Origin: JAAZPT01 sp964544955
GTDB taxonomy: Bacteria; Bacillota; Clostridia; Christensenellales; Aristaeellaceae
NCBI GenBank assembly: GCA_964544955.1
Contig: CAZJEB010000001.1
Coordinates: 595,892 to 659,891 of the forward strand
DNA: 64,000 nucleotides
Direction: 5' to 3'
Part shown: one piece after another, positions 8,599-17,025 of the stretch
Layout: the number at the start of each line of letters is the position of its first letter
Position numbering within the stretch: position 1 is the first letter of the stretch
Program-made: the position numbers and the translations under genes
Notes under the pieces: model-generated
The model's database searches: none
Told to the model about the DNA's origin: nothing
What the model saw: only the letters and a program-made list of their open reading frames with translations

Positions 8599-9323
8599 TA
8601 TAATTGGTATATTTTTAAAGCTTGAATAAGTTCAGAGTTTGAAAAACCATCTTTTGCTTCCGCTAATATATCATAAGCATTTAACATAGGTGAGCTATGG
8701 GTTAATATCATCTTTTTAACATTAGCTTTATTAGCTAATTCTGCTGATAATTTTGCCGATAAATGTGGCTTTGTTTCACTCCATACATCATGGGTAAAGC
8801 ATGCATCAATTATTAATACATCAACATTATTAAAAAATTTACTTAAGCCTTCAAAATAGTTTGTATCACCCGTATATACAAGGGATTTATCACCTTCTAC
8901 AACCCTAAACATTATAGATTTAACAGGATGTTTTGCTATACCAACAATAAATTTTAGCTCATTTATTTGTACTTCATCCCCTGGTACAAGGTTTATTACA
9001 TCAAAATATTTATTAGCTAAAGCCTCTTTATAAAAATTTGAATCATTATCTGCAACTGTATACAATTTTAATTTTTTACCATCTTCCGCATTAAATTGAA
9101 AAAAGTAAGATAATGAAAAAATATCAGAGCAATGGTCTGCATGCCAATGGCTTATAAACAATGCATCTAAACTTAAAGGGTTAACAATTTTTACAAGCTT
9201 TGCAAGGGACCCTGCCCCCATATCCATAACAACTTTTGTATTATCATTATAAATTAAATAGCTTGAGCATGCTCCATCCGCCTTTGGGTAAGCAGCATCA
9301 ACACCTAAAGGAATAAACTTCAT
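8598..9323 (-). CDS. MBL-fold metallo-hydrolase (RNase Z-like)
   Basis: A 241-residue metallo-beta-lactamase-fold enzyme. The metal motif is SHWHADHCSD, preceded by DMGAGS and followed by YTGDTNYF and LTHSSPM. These resemble the RNase Z/phosphodiesterase branch, but the substrate is unknown. A clear AGGAGG lies before the ATG. It sits between ispDF and comEC in one unit, and the neighbours do not reveal its role. Histidine and aspartate metal ligands all seem present. Confidence 0.82.
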   Translation of the reverse strand: MKFIPLGVDAAYPKADGACSSYLIYNDNTKVVMDMGAGSLAKLVKIVNPLSLDALFISHWHADHCSDIFSLSYFFQFNAEDGKKLKLYTVADNDSNFYKEALANKYFDVINLVPGDEVQINELKFIVGIAKHPVKSIMFRVVEGDKSLVYTGDTNYFEGLSKFFNNVDVLIIDACFTHDVWSETKPHLSAKLSAELANKANVKKMILTHSSPMLNAYDILAEAKDGFSNSELIQALKIYQL

Positions 9324-9332
9324 ACTAGCCTC

Positions 9333-10466
9333 CTATATGTTTACAATTGTACAAACTGCGTTTGCTGCAATTCCTTCTCCCCTACCACAAAAACCCAATT
9401 TTTCTGTAGTAGTCGCCTTTACATTTATTGAACCTTTTTTTACTTCTAAAACATTTTCAAGATTATTTACCATGTTATCAATAAACGGTGAAAGTTTAGG
9501 TAATTGTGCTATAATTGTTATATCTGCCTGTTTTAGTTTGTAGTTTTTATTTTTAAGCATTGCAACTACAGTTTTAAGTAAATTTATAGAGTTTGCATCC
9601 TTATACTTAGCATCAGTATCTGGAAATATTTTACCTATATCCCCCATTGCTGCAGCCCCCAAAATTGCATCAATAAGAGCATGGGTTGCTACATCAGCAT
9701 CACTATGACCAAGCAAGCCTTTATTATAAGGTACCTCAACACCACATAGTATTAATTTCCTACCTTCAACAAGTTTATGAACATCATAACCAAAGCCTAT
9801 ACGAATATCTAGGCTTGTTTCTTTAGGTAAATCATCAACTGTTGTAATTTTTATATTATCTTTACTACCCATAACAATTTTTACCTCAACACCTATTTTT
9901 TCTACAAGGCTTGAATCGTCTGTACCTTCAATATTGTTTTCCTTAGCATAATCATAAGCTTTAATCAGAATATCCTTTTTAAAGCCTTGCGGTGTTTGTA
10001 TAGAATATACATTTGACCTATCAATAGTAGTTTGAACTATATTATCATTGGCCCTTTTTAATGTATCAAAAACAGGATAGGCGGCTATTGCTGCCCCATT
10101 ATTATATGCCTCATTTATTACATTATTAATAATATTATCATTAACAAATGGCCTTGCCGCATCATGCACTAAAATAACATCAGCGTTTGCAGGAACAAGC
10201 TTTAAACCATTGTTTACTGAGCCTTGCCTGGTGCTTCCACCATATGTTATAAAAACATTGTTTATATTATTCCTAATTAAATCACTTTTAATTTCAGCTT
10301 CATCATCAGGCCTAACAACTAATATTATTCCATTAACAAGGCCAAGGAATTTTGAAACACATGTTGAAAGTACGCTTTTGCCACTTATATTAAGCAAAAC
10401 CTTGTTTTTTTGCATGCCCATCCTTGTACCAGAACCACCCGCAACAATAATTGCCCAAGTATTCAT
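9333..10466 (-). CDS. ispDF: Bifunctional IspD/IspF enzyme of the MEP pathway
   Basis: A fusion of 2-C-methyl-D-erythritol 4-phosphate cytidylyltransferase (IspD, about residues 1-220) and MECDP synthase (IspF, about 222-377). IspD shows IIVAGGSGTRMG, VHDAARPF and the RSNVYSIQTPQGF region. IspF begins IGFGYDVHKL and has LLGHSDADV, GDIGKIFPDTD and GFCGRGEGIAA. The two catalyse steps 3 and 5 of isoprenoid precursor synthesis; dxr and ispG lie at 33-36 kb. The start overlaps the stop of rqcP by one base and has GGAGGG upstream. Confidence 0.95.
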   Translation of the reverse strand: MNTWAIIVAGGSGTRMGMQKNKVLLNISGKSVLSTCVSKFLGLVNGIILVVRPDDEAEIKSDLIRNNINNVFITYGGSTRQGSVNNGLKLVPANADVILVHDAARPFVNDNIINNVINEAYNNGAAIAAYPVFDTLKRANDNIVQTTIDRSNVYSIQTPQGFKKDILIKAYDYAKENNIEGTDDSSLVEKIGVEVKIVMGSKDNIKITTVDDLPKETSLDIRIGFGYDVHKLVEGRKLILCGVEVPYNKGLLGHSDADVATHALIDAILGAAAMGDIGKIFPDTDAKYKDANSINLLKTVVAMLKNKNYKLKQADITIIAQLPKLSPFIDNMVNNLENVLEVKKGSINVKATTTEKLGFCGRGEGIAANAVCTIVNI

Positions 10467-10726
10467 TAGCCCTCCAATATATCAGAGCTTAAAGTTTGAT
10501 ACATAAGTTGAGCATCATCTTTTTTTACAACTTCCTTAACTTCAAGCACTTTATATTTTGACACTCTATTGCCATACCTAATTTCTATTATATCACCAAT
10601 TTTAACTTCACTGCCAGATTTTGCAACTTTATCATTTAGCATAACCCTACCAGCATTGCAGGCCTCATTGGCTATTGTTCTTCGTTTTATTATCCTTGAA
10701 ACTTTTAAATATTTATCTATTCTCAT
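10466..10726 (-). CDS. rqcP: S4-domain RNA-binding protein (RqcP/YabO type)
   Basis: An 86-residue S4 domain protein like YabO/RqcP, which binds the 50S subunit and helps ribosome-associated quality control with RqcH. The S4 core is MRIDKYLKVSRIIKRRTIANEAC, here with positions 1-23, followed by GRVMLNDKVAKSGSEVKIGD. The start is the ATG with AGAGGA five bases upstream; a longer in-frame reading upstream crosses the hup terminator and is rejected. The place after mazG and hup matches the yabN-yabO order. Symbol by homology. Confidence 0.88.
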   Translation of the reverse strand: MRIDKYLKVSRIIKRRTIANEACNAGRVMLNDKVAKSGSEVKIGDIIEIRYGNRVSKYKVLEVKEVVKKDDAQLMYQTLSSDILEG

Positions 10727-10740
10727 ATATTCCTCTAACA

Positions 10741-10772
10741 AAAAAGGACCCATGCTGCAATAGCACGGGTCC
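10741..10772 (-). terminator. Intrinsic terminator after hup
   Basis: GGACCC (10746-10751) pairs with GGGTCC (10767-10772), extended by further pairing inside, with six A residues on the plus strand giving a U run on the minus transcript. It would partly uncouple rqcP and ispDF from hup expression. Confidence 0.8.
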
Positions 10773-10779
10773 AAATTAA

Positions 10780-11061
10780 TTATTTCTTCTTGTTTACAGC
10801 GTCTTTCAATGCTTTGCCTGCACGGAATGTGGGTTTGATGGATGCAGGGATTTTAATTTTAGCGCCTGTATGAGGGTTGTGGCCTTCATGTGCAGCACGT
10901 TTTCTAACATCGAATGAGCCAAATCCAACGATTTGAACTTTTTCTTTTTTAGCTAATGCTTCTATAATTGTTTCTACAACTGCTTTTAAAGCTGCTTCTG
11001 AGTCTTTTTTGGTAAAACCGGTTTTTTCTGCTATTTTAGCTGTTAATTCTGCTTTGTTCAT
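10780..11061 (-). CDS. hup: HU-family DNA-binding protein
   Basis: A 93-residue nucleoid protein that bends and compacts DNA. It reads MNKAELTAKIAEKTG, has the VGFGSFDVRKRAAHEG arm region and GAKIKIPASIKPTFRAGKALK near the end. The start is the ATG at 11061 with AAGGAGGAATT upstream; a 22-codon in-frame extension has no RBS. It sits between mazG and rqcP, followed by its own terminator. Confidence 0.96.
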   Translation of the reverse strand: MNKAELTAKIAEKTGFTKKDSEAALKAVVETIIEALAKKEKVQIVGFGSFDVRKRAAHEGHNPHTGAKIKIPASIKPTFRAGKALKDAVNKKK

Positions 11062-11085
11062 TAAAGAATTCCTCCTTAAAATTGA

Positions 11086-11110
11086 TCCCAATTGGGACGA
11101 GCATTTGCTC
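11086..11110 (-). promoter_or_regulatory. Palindrome and hairpin upstream of the hup RBS
   Basis: TCCCAATTGGGA at 11086-11097 is a perfect 12-base palindrome. GAGC/GCTC at 11099-11110 forms a short hairpin beside it. Both lie 15 to 40 bases before the hup RBS. A regulatory role is possible but unproven. Confidence 0.3.
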
Positions 11111-11142
11111 TCTAGTTTGAAAAACATCTACACGTAGGAATA

Positions 11143-12597
11143 TTAGCCTTCGCACTGTTTTTCTCTATTCCAGTATACATCCATTTCTTTTAAAGTCAAG
11201 TGTTTTAACGATTTTCCGTCAATTTTTATTAAATTTTCCATATTTTTAAAGCGTTTTATGAACTTTTCGGTAGATTTTGTAAGAATAATGTCCGGATCTT
11301 TACCTAACAGGCGTACAAGGTTAACCACAGAAAATAATAAATCACCCAATTCCATTTCAAGGTTTAAATTATTTATTGGATTTTTATTTAACTCTTGCTT
11401 AACTTCATCAGCTTCTTCATATACTTTTAATAATGCATCATTTACGTTTTCAAAATCAAAATTTACTTTTGCAGCTTTTTGTTGAACTTTATTTGCCCTT
11501 GATAGCGCGCCAGATATTTTAGAAACAGAATCCATAGTTTCGCCAACGCTAGATTGGCCTCTTTCCTTTTGTTTTACTTCTTCCCATATTTTTAGAACAT
11601 CTTCTGCGCTATCTGCCTTTACATCCTTAAAAACGTGCACATGTCTACTAATCATTTTACTGCATATAGCGCTTGTAACATCATATATATTAAAGGTGCC
11701 TCGCTCTTTAGCAATTTTAGAGTGAAATACTATTTGTAAAAGCAAATCGCCCAATTCTTCACACATATGTTCATCATCATCCATATCAATTGCTTCAATT
11801 ACTTCATAGGCTTCCTCTACTAAATATGGTCTAAGAGATTGGTGAGTTTGTTTTCTATCCCAAGGGCAACCTTCACGTGACCTAAGCTTTGCCATTATAT
11901 CAAGAAGGTCATAAAAATCGAACTTATTTCTATCAATATAAGATGTGGCTGGCACAAAAACAGCACTTGTATGGTCAAATTTATTATCCATATCCAAAGC
12001 ATAAAGTTTTGTATCAGTTTTTATTATATTTCCGTTACTATCCCTATTGAACAATACAATATTTGCATCATCATCCAATATGTTCATTAACAAAAGTTTA
12101 ACATCACTTGCAAAAAGTTGAGAATTAATTTCAACAATTAAATATGATGTTGTAGCACTTAACTTTGTATTTATAAACTCCGAAGCAGGAATTAAATTAA
12201 TATTATTTAAATTATAATTATTTAAATGGGATATATATTCGCTAAAACTTGATACGTTTGGTATTACTTCAACTTTTATATTGCTTGAAACTGTCTCAAC
12301 TATTTTATTTACAGTAGAGTCAAAAAGGGTATCAATAACACAAAATAACGTATCCTGATTTTTTGCACAGCTTAAAACATATTCTGCTATTTTAATGTTA
12401 AGTTCATCAAAATCATAAACATCGTTATAAATACTATCCAAGCTTTTATAGTTTATATTGTTTTCGTTAAAATATTTAATGAAAGGATGATTATTTGTTC
12501 TAACAATTATATTACTAGCCTTTGATATTATATTTGCTTGGCCAATAGTTAAATTATCCTTATTATATGGCATGGACATTATGTTTAGCGTGTTCAT
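11143..12597 (-). CDS. mazG: MazG nucleotide pyrophosphohydrolase with degenerate methylase-like N-domain (YabN type)
   Basis: Hydrolyses non-canonical NTPs to NMP and pyrophosphate. The C-terminal half (about 230-484) holds a double MazG domain with REGCPWDRKQTH, VEEAYEVIEAID and CEELGDLLLQIV, plus a second EEADEVKQEL and LEMELGDLLFSVV. The N-terminal about 215 residues align in plan with the tetrapyrrole-methylase-like domain of YabN (LTIGQANII, VRTNNHP). The glycine-rich GxGxGD SAM loop is replaced by MSMPYNKDN, so this half has probably lost methylase activity. Its stop is 81 bases before the hup start, and its start overlaps the flippase stop by one base. Confidence 0.88.
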   Translation of the reverse strand: MNTLNIMSMPYNKDNLTIGQANIISKASNIIVRTNNHPFIKYFNENNINYKSLDSIYNDVYDFDELNIKIAEYVLSCAKNQDTLFCVIDTLFDSTVNKIVETVSSNIKVEVIPNVSSFSEYISHLNNYNLNNINLIPASEFINTKLSATTSYLIVEINSQLFASDVKLLLMNILDDDANIVLFNRDSNGNIIKTDTKLYALDMDNKFDHTSAVFVPATSYIDRNKFDFYDLLDIMAKLRSREGCPWDRKQTHQSLRPYLVEEAYEVIEAIDMDDDEHMCEELGDLLLQIVFHSKIAKERGTFNIYDVTSAICSKMISRHVHVFKDVKADSAEDVLKIWEEVKQKERGQSSVGETMDSVSKISGALSRANKVQQKAAKVNFDFENVNDALLKVYEEADEVKQELNKNPINNLNLEMELGDLLFSVVNLVRLLGKDPDIILTKSTEKFIKRFKNMENLIKIDGKSLKHLTLKEMDVYWNREKQCEG

Positions 12598-14171
12598 TAT
12601 GCTCTTTTACCCCTTTTTAACATATTTAAATCGTTTTTATTAAGTGCTTTAAATACTATTGCCGACGCTACATATACAATAACGCCTACTAGCAACAATA
12701 TTATTGTAGTTAACCTATTAAAAGGTAATAGCATTTTTAATAAATATACCACAACACCCATGGTTAGTGTGGCAGCCCCAGGACGAACTATATAGTTCAT
12801 AAAATCAAACTTAACTTTACCATATTTTGATACATAGTATAAGTTAGGTATTGTGCTTACTGTATAGCAAATTAACGATGCTATTGGTGCACCAAAAATA
12901 TTAACTTCAGGAACCCCAACCAATGTATAATTGATTATTATTTTTAAAACAACACCTATCGCCAATGTATACATTGGTATTTTTGACTTGTTAAGGCCTT
13001 GTAATATTCCACTAGTTGCTTGTACAACTGTAAAAAGAACTATTGTAAAACTGGATATTTCAAGCAAATTAGCAGCAAGTTGAATATTATCAGCACCTAA
13101 TGAGGAGTAGAAGAAATGTAGCAATTCCTTTGCTAAAAGGCTCATACCTAAGGATGACGGCAAACCTATAATAAATGCATACCTAATACCCAAATTACAT
13201 TGCCTTGCAATAGAATCATAATTATTTACAGCCATAGCGCTTGATATCGCGGGCACAAGGCTCATTGATATTGCTACAGCCAAGGCAGTAGGAACGTTTA
13301 TTAGGGTTATAACTAAACCCGAATATAAGCCAAAGGCAGAACGAGCTTGCTCCAATGTAAAGCCAATACTTCTAAGCCTATTAACTAGCATAGCAGAATC
13401 TACAAAGCCTGCAAAGGGTATAACGCATGCCCCTAATGTAATAGGAATAGCAAGGGATGCCAATCGTTTTATTATAGCTTTTGAGCTTAATAAAGGCCGT
13501 GTTAAATCTTGATTTACAGGCACAAAATTCTTTTTTGTATTTTTATATTTAAAGTAGATATATATTAACGCAAAAAACTCAGCAATAGACGTACCAAGGA
13601 GTGCGCCAGCTGCTGCAAAACCAATATCTACCCTTGCGCCTAAATAGGCTAAAGGCAGTGCAAATGCAACCTTTCCAACCTGTTCAACAAGTTGAGATAT
13701 GGCTGTTGGTTGCATATCACTATGCCCTTGTGTATATCCTCTAAAGGCCGACATTACACATACTAACAATAATGATGGAGCTATGGCTATAAAACCAAGT
13801 TTGGTTTTTTCGTCCCCCACCCTTAAAGCTAACCAATTTGAGCCTGCCACCATTAAAAGCGTTGTAATTAAGCCAATTATAGCTAATACATATAAAGCGA
13901 TTTTAAAGGTTTTATGTGCATTACGAGGATCATTTTCTGCAAGGCTATAAGATATCATCCTTGATATTGCAACTGGTAAACCTGCCGATGAAATAGTTAG
14001 CAACATGGCATATGTTGGAAATACCATTTGATATATTCCCAAGCCCTCATCACCAATAAGCCATGCCAAAGGTATGCGAAATAGCACGCCAATAAGCTTG
14101 CAAATTATACCAGTTATACCTAATACTGTTATACCATTTAACACAGACTTTTTTTGATTTACATTAGCCAT
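12597..14171 (-). CDS. Polysaccharide/lipid flippase of the MOP superfamily (SpoVB/YabM-like)
   Basis: A 524-residue polytopic membrane protein with about 14 helices. Its opening, GITVLGITGIICKLIGVLFRIPLAWLIG split across the first helix and loop, and the G-IYQMVFPTY motif are typical of the SpoVB/YabM/MurJ-type exporters that move lipid-linked glycans across the membrane. The position before mazG (yabN) and rqcP (yabO) favours the YabM branch. The sporulation genes yabP and yabQ that usually follow yabO are absent here. RBS AAGGTAG precedes the ATG. Confidence 0.86.
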   Translation of the reverse strand: MANVNQKKSVLNGITVLGITGIICKLIGVLFRIPLAWLIGDEGLGIYQMVFPTYAMLLTISSAGLPVAISRMISYSLAENDPRNAHKTFKIALYVLAIIGLITTLLMVAGSNWLALRVGDEKTKLGFIAIAPSLLLVCVMSAFRGYTQGHSDMQPTAISQLVEQVGKVAFALPLAYLGARVDIGFAAAGALLGTSIAEFFALIYIYFKYKNTKKNFVPVNQDLTRPLLSSKAIIKRLASLAIPITLGACVIPFAGFVDSAMLVNRLRSIGFTLEQARSAFGLYSGLVITLINVPTALAVAISMSLVPAISSAMAVNNYDSIARQCNLGIRYAFIIGLPSSLGMSLLAKELLHFFYSSLGADNIQLAANLLEISSFTIVLFTVVQATSGILQGLNKSKIPMYTLAIGVVLKIIINYTLVGVPEVNIFGAPIASLICYTVSTIPNLYYVSKYGKVKFDFMNYIVRPGAATLTMGVVVYLLKMLLPFNRLTTIILLLVGVIVYVASAIVFKALNKNDLNMLKRGKRA

Positions 14172-14180
14172 AATACTACC

Positions 14181-15395
14181 TTATAATATTTTTTTAATAT
14201 TTGTTGTATTGAACCTAACTTTTGTAAGCCTTCTATTTTTAGTAACATTTAAGGCCAAACCAATACCTATCATATTTGTAAACATATTTGAGCCACCATA
14301 GCTTAAAAAAGGCAAAGGTATGCCAACAACAGGAACTATGCCTAAAGTCATGGCAATATTTATAACAACGTGCACAATAAACATTGTAGCAACGCCTATA
14401 ATAGATAACTCACCATACCTATTTTGTGTGTATTTAGCCAAGTATAACAACCTTAATATTATTAAAGCAAATACAACAACAACGCCAACGCTACCAACAA
14501 AGCCAAAAGCTTCGCCTATTGTAGAAAATATAAAGTCGGTCCAATCCTTAGGTACGAAATCCAATTGGCTAATTGAGCCAGGAATAAATACTCCTATGCC
14601 ATACATTCCACCTGAGCCTATGGCAATTTTTGAGTTGTTTACCTGATAAGTGGAGTCATCGGAAACTGCTTCGGGGTTAAAGGCTGCAAGTATACGCTCT
14701 AACCTATAACTATCGGGCTTAAACAACAGCCAAAATAGTATTATTGCAAATATCATAAGTATACCCACAATTATTATACTCATAAATTTTTTACCAGACA
14801 TACCACCGAAAAACAACATCATAAGTACTATGGCAACCATAACTACTGCTGAACCCATTTCACCCTGAAATATAGTTACAGCAACTGGAGTACCAACTAT
14901 TAGGAAAAAACGAACAGTGTTTTTAAAGCTTGTTAATGGATCTTCAACGGACTCTAATTGTTTAGCAAGCATAATAATAATAGCAAGCTTAGCAAACTCA
15001 GCTGGCTGTATGGTAAAGCCCCAAATAACATCTATCCAAGAGCTAACACCTGATACTTCTTTAGCAAATGTAGCCAAAACAACCAATATAACGCTCGCAG
15101 CATAGAATTTAGTTGTGTGTTTATAAATAAAATCAAAAGGTACTGCCAAGGCCAAGCCTAATATAATTGGTGATACCAACACAAATATAGCCTGCCTTAA
15201 ACCATAGTATGATGAAACTATTTGGTTAAATATATCAGTAGTAGCATCCTGGCTAGTGGTAAATGTAGCAACAGACACAGCAAAAACGCCAAATATTGCA
15301 ATAACATATACTAATATTATCAATATCCAATCCGTATGTGCCCTAGCCTTATCGCTAAGTGCATTGTTTTTATTATTTTGCCTAATAAATTGCAT
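14181..15395 (-). CDS. rodA: SEDS peptidoglycan glycosyltransferase (RodA-like)
   Basis: Polymerises lipid II for cell-wall elongation together with a class B PBP. The 404-residue protein has about 10 membrane helices and the SEDS hallmarks WIDVIWGFTIQPAEFAK, GEMGSAVV, the loop DFIFSTIGEAFGFVG, and IVPVVGIPLPFLSYGGS. The start is ATG at 15395, one base past the minD stop, rather than an earlier in-frame ATG inside minD. The neighbour minD supports RodA rather than FtsW, although the two are close in sequence. Confidence 0.87.
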   Translation of the reverse strand: MQFIRQNNKNNALSDKARAHTDWILIILVYVIAIFGVFAVSVATFTTSQDATTDIFNQIVSSYYGLRQAIFVLVSPIILGLALAVPFDFIYKHTTKFYAASVILVVLATFAKEVSGVSSWIDVIWGFTIQPAEFAKLAIIIMLAKQLESVEDPLTSFKNTVRFFLIVGTPVAVTIFQGEMGSAVVMVAIVLMMLFFGGMSGKKFMSIIIVGILMIFAIILFWLLFKPDSYRLERILAAFNPEAVSDDSTYQVNNSKIAIGSGGMYGIGVFIPGSISQLDFVPKDWTDFIFSTIGEAFGFVGSVGVVVVFALIILRLLYLAKYTQNRYGELSIIGVATMFIVHVVINIAMTLGIVPVVGIPLPFLSYGGSNMFTNMIGIGLALNVTKNRRLTKVRFNTTNIKKIL

Positions 15396-15396
15396 A

Positions 15397-16170
15397 TTAC
15401 AACTTCTTTCTAAACTTATCAAAAAATTTAGGTTTAGATATATCCTTTATAGGAACATCTTTACCCATTAGCCTTTGTGCAATACGCCTTAGGGCTAAAA
15501 CTGCAGGAGTATCCCCTTGAGGGTATCCTGTATTATTAATAGCAGCAGTTACATGAATATCATCAGGTACATAGCCTAGTAAGGGTGCATCTAATATATT
15601 TGCAACAGTTGTAGGCGAATACATATATCCCTGCCTTACAAGTTTTTCATTTACTTTGTTTACAATTATATAAGGCCTAGATAGTTGCCTTTTATTAATT
15701 TCAAATATAATCTTTTCGGCATCCCTGATGGAGATATTGTCAGCAGTAACCACAAGTATAGTTATATCTGTTAATTTTAGTGCTGTTTTCACGCTTTTTT
15801 CTACACCTGCAGGGCTATCTATAATAATAAAATCATAGTTTTCCTTAAGGTTTTTTATAAGCTTTGCCATATCCCTAGGCTCGGCATCCTTTTGTTTTGA
15901 ATATTGAGAATTTGGAATAAAGCTTAAATTATCATTGCTACTTTTAATAATAACATCATCAAGTTTTGCTTTTTTATTAAAATAATCAATAACATCAAAC
16001 ACAACTATACTTTGCAGCCCAAGGGCCATATCAAGGTTTCTTAGGCCTGTATCATAATCAAGGGCAAGGGTTTTATTGCCTAATTTGGAAAGTTCTAAAC
16101 TTAGCATGGCAGACACAAATGTTTTACCAACGCCACCCTTACCTGATGTTATAAATATAGCTTTTGACAT
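15397..16170 (-). CDS. minD: Septum site-determining ATPase MinD
   Basis: Deviant Walker A ATPase that dimerises on the membrane and helps place the division septum. GKGGVGKT lies at residues 10-17, and the MinD-type switch reads DYDTGLRNLDMALGL. DSPAGVEKS is the second switch. The end KPKFFDKFRKKL is an amphipathic membrane-targeting helix like that of MinD. The 257-residue length is typical. Neither minC nor minE is next to it; rodA follows after one base. A ParA-like role other than division cannot be excluded. Confidence 0.88.
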   Translation of the reverse strand: MSKAIFITSGKGGVGKTFVSAMLSLELSKLGNKTLALDYDTGLRNLDMALGLQSIVVFDVIDYFNKKAKLDDVIIKSSNDNLSFIPNSQYSKQKDAEPRDMAKLIKNLKENYDFIIIDSPAGVEKSVKTALKLTDITILVVTADNISIRDAEKIIFEINKRQLSRPYIIVNKVNEKLVRQGYMYSPTTVANILDAPLLGYVPDDIHVTAAINNTGYPQGDTPAVLALRRIAQRLMGKDVPIKDISKPKFFDKFRKKL

Positions 16171-16198
16171 AGTACACCTCCAAGAATATAACCATATA

Positions 16199-16227
16199 AT
16201 TATATACTTTTATTGTATATATTTCAA
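16199..16227 (-). promoter_or_regulatory. SigA-type promoter of the minD-rodA unit
   Basis: On the minus strand TTGAAA (16222-16227) and TATAAT (16199-16204) are separated by 17 bases, about 30 bases before the minD start. Confidence 0.75.
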
Positions 16228-16516
16228 CTTAAGGGCTTTTTAGCGTTTAAAGCAAAATTTATAGCAAATATTAAATATTAATTTTTAAATGGGATGATTA
16301 ATTTAAAATGTTTTTTACCCTGTACTTTGGATTTTTACAATTATTGCTTCTATTTTTTTAGTAAAGATTTTACCTCTTTACTAATTATTATTATACACCA
16401 TTGGATTTTTAAAAAAATTATTGAAAGCTTGCAAACCTCATTACCTTTGGGATAAAACGAACACAAAAAAATTTCAGTTAGCGTTTTTTTAAGTTTGTTT
16501 ATAAAAATATAAATAA

Positions 16517-16548
16517 AAAAGGTAAGTAATTAAAATTACTTACCTTTT
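16517..16548 (-). terminator. Intrinsic terminator after the zinc-ribbon protein gene
   Basis: A 10-bp perfect stem (16521-16530 with 16535-16544) has a 4-base loop and is followed on the minus transcript by a U run. Confidence 0.88.
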
Positions 16549-16560
16549 AAAATACAAAAA

Positions 16561-17001
16561 TTAGTCTTCGTCATCCTCTTCAACTTCTTCATCATCATCT
16601 TCAACGAAAATTGATTTGCCACATTCAGGGCATTTAGGATCGGAGTCCATATCAATTTCTTCAGAATCTAATATTATATCTTTACCGCAATGAGGGCATT
16701 CATAAACAAGTTCGCTATCATCTTCCTCATCAAAATCATGATTATGGCCACAGCAACAATCATCATCTTCAACTTCATCATCAACGATATAATTTTCAAC
16801 TTCTGATAAGTCGTTATCAATATCTGCAATATAGTCGGCAAGATCATCAACTGTATCCTCAACATGGTTAAGTTGTTTAGCAGCTAGTTCAAGAGCATCG
16901 ATAACTTCACTTAAAAGTTTGCCTTCATTCTTTTTTGTATCCAAGTTCATACCTTCAGCTAAGCCACGCAAGTATGAAATTTTTTCAGATAATTTACTCA
17001 T
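16561..17001 (-). CDS. Acidic zinc-ribbon protein, CD1247-type N-terminal domain
   Basis: A 146-residue protein of unknown function. The N-terminal helix pattern KISYLRGLAEGMNLDTKKNEG, positions 6-26 here, is known from a clostridial family annotated after C. difficile CD1247. A coiled-coil-like acidic region follows, then a CCCGHNHD cluster and a zinc ribbon with CPHCG and CPECGK. The end is almost all Asp and Glu. It lies 24 bases downstream of efp in the same unit, with AAAGGAG before the ATG. Confidence 0.75.
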   Translation of the reverse strand: MSKLSEKISYLRGLAEGMNLDTKKNEGKLLSEVIDALELAAKQLNHVEDTVDDLADYIADIDNDLSEVENYIVDDEVEDDDCCCGHNHDFDEEDDSELVYECPHCGKDIILDSEEIDMDSDPKCPECGKSIFVEDDDEEVEEDDED

Positions 17002-17025
17002 AATTTTCTCCTTTACGGTGCGAAA

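Larger units (their letters stand above)
16171..16560. other. Gene-free intergenic region
   Basis: No coding frame or known RNA gene is seen in these 390 bases. They hold the minD promoter on one side and the terminator of the zinc-ribbon gene on the other. The AT-rich middle contains one small 8-bp hairpin (16359-16366 with 16376-16383) of unknown meaning. Confidence 0.7.

Noticed and set aside
16359..16383. 8-bp hairpin in the 16.2-16.5 kb spacer as a terminator
   Set aside because: No U run follows it on either strand, so it is noted only as a possible structure.
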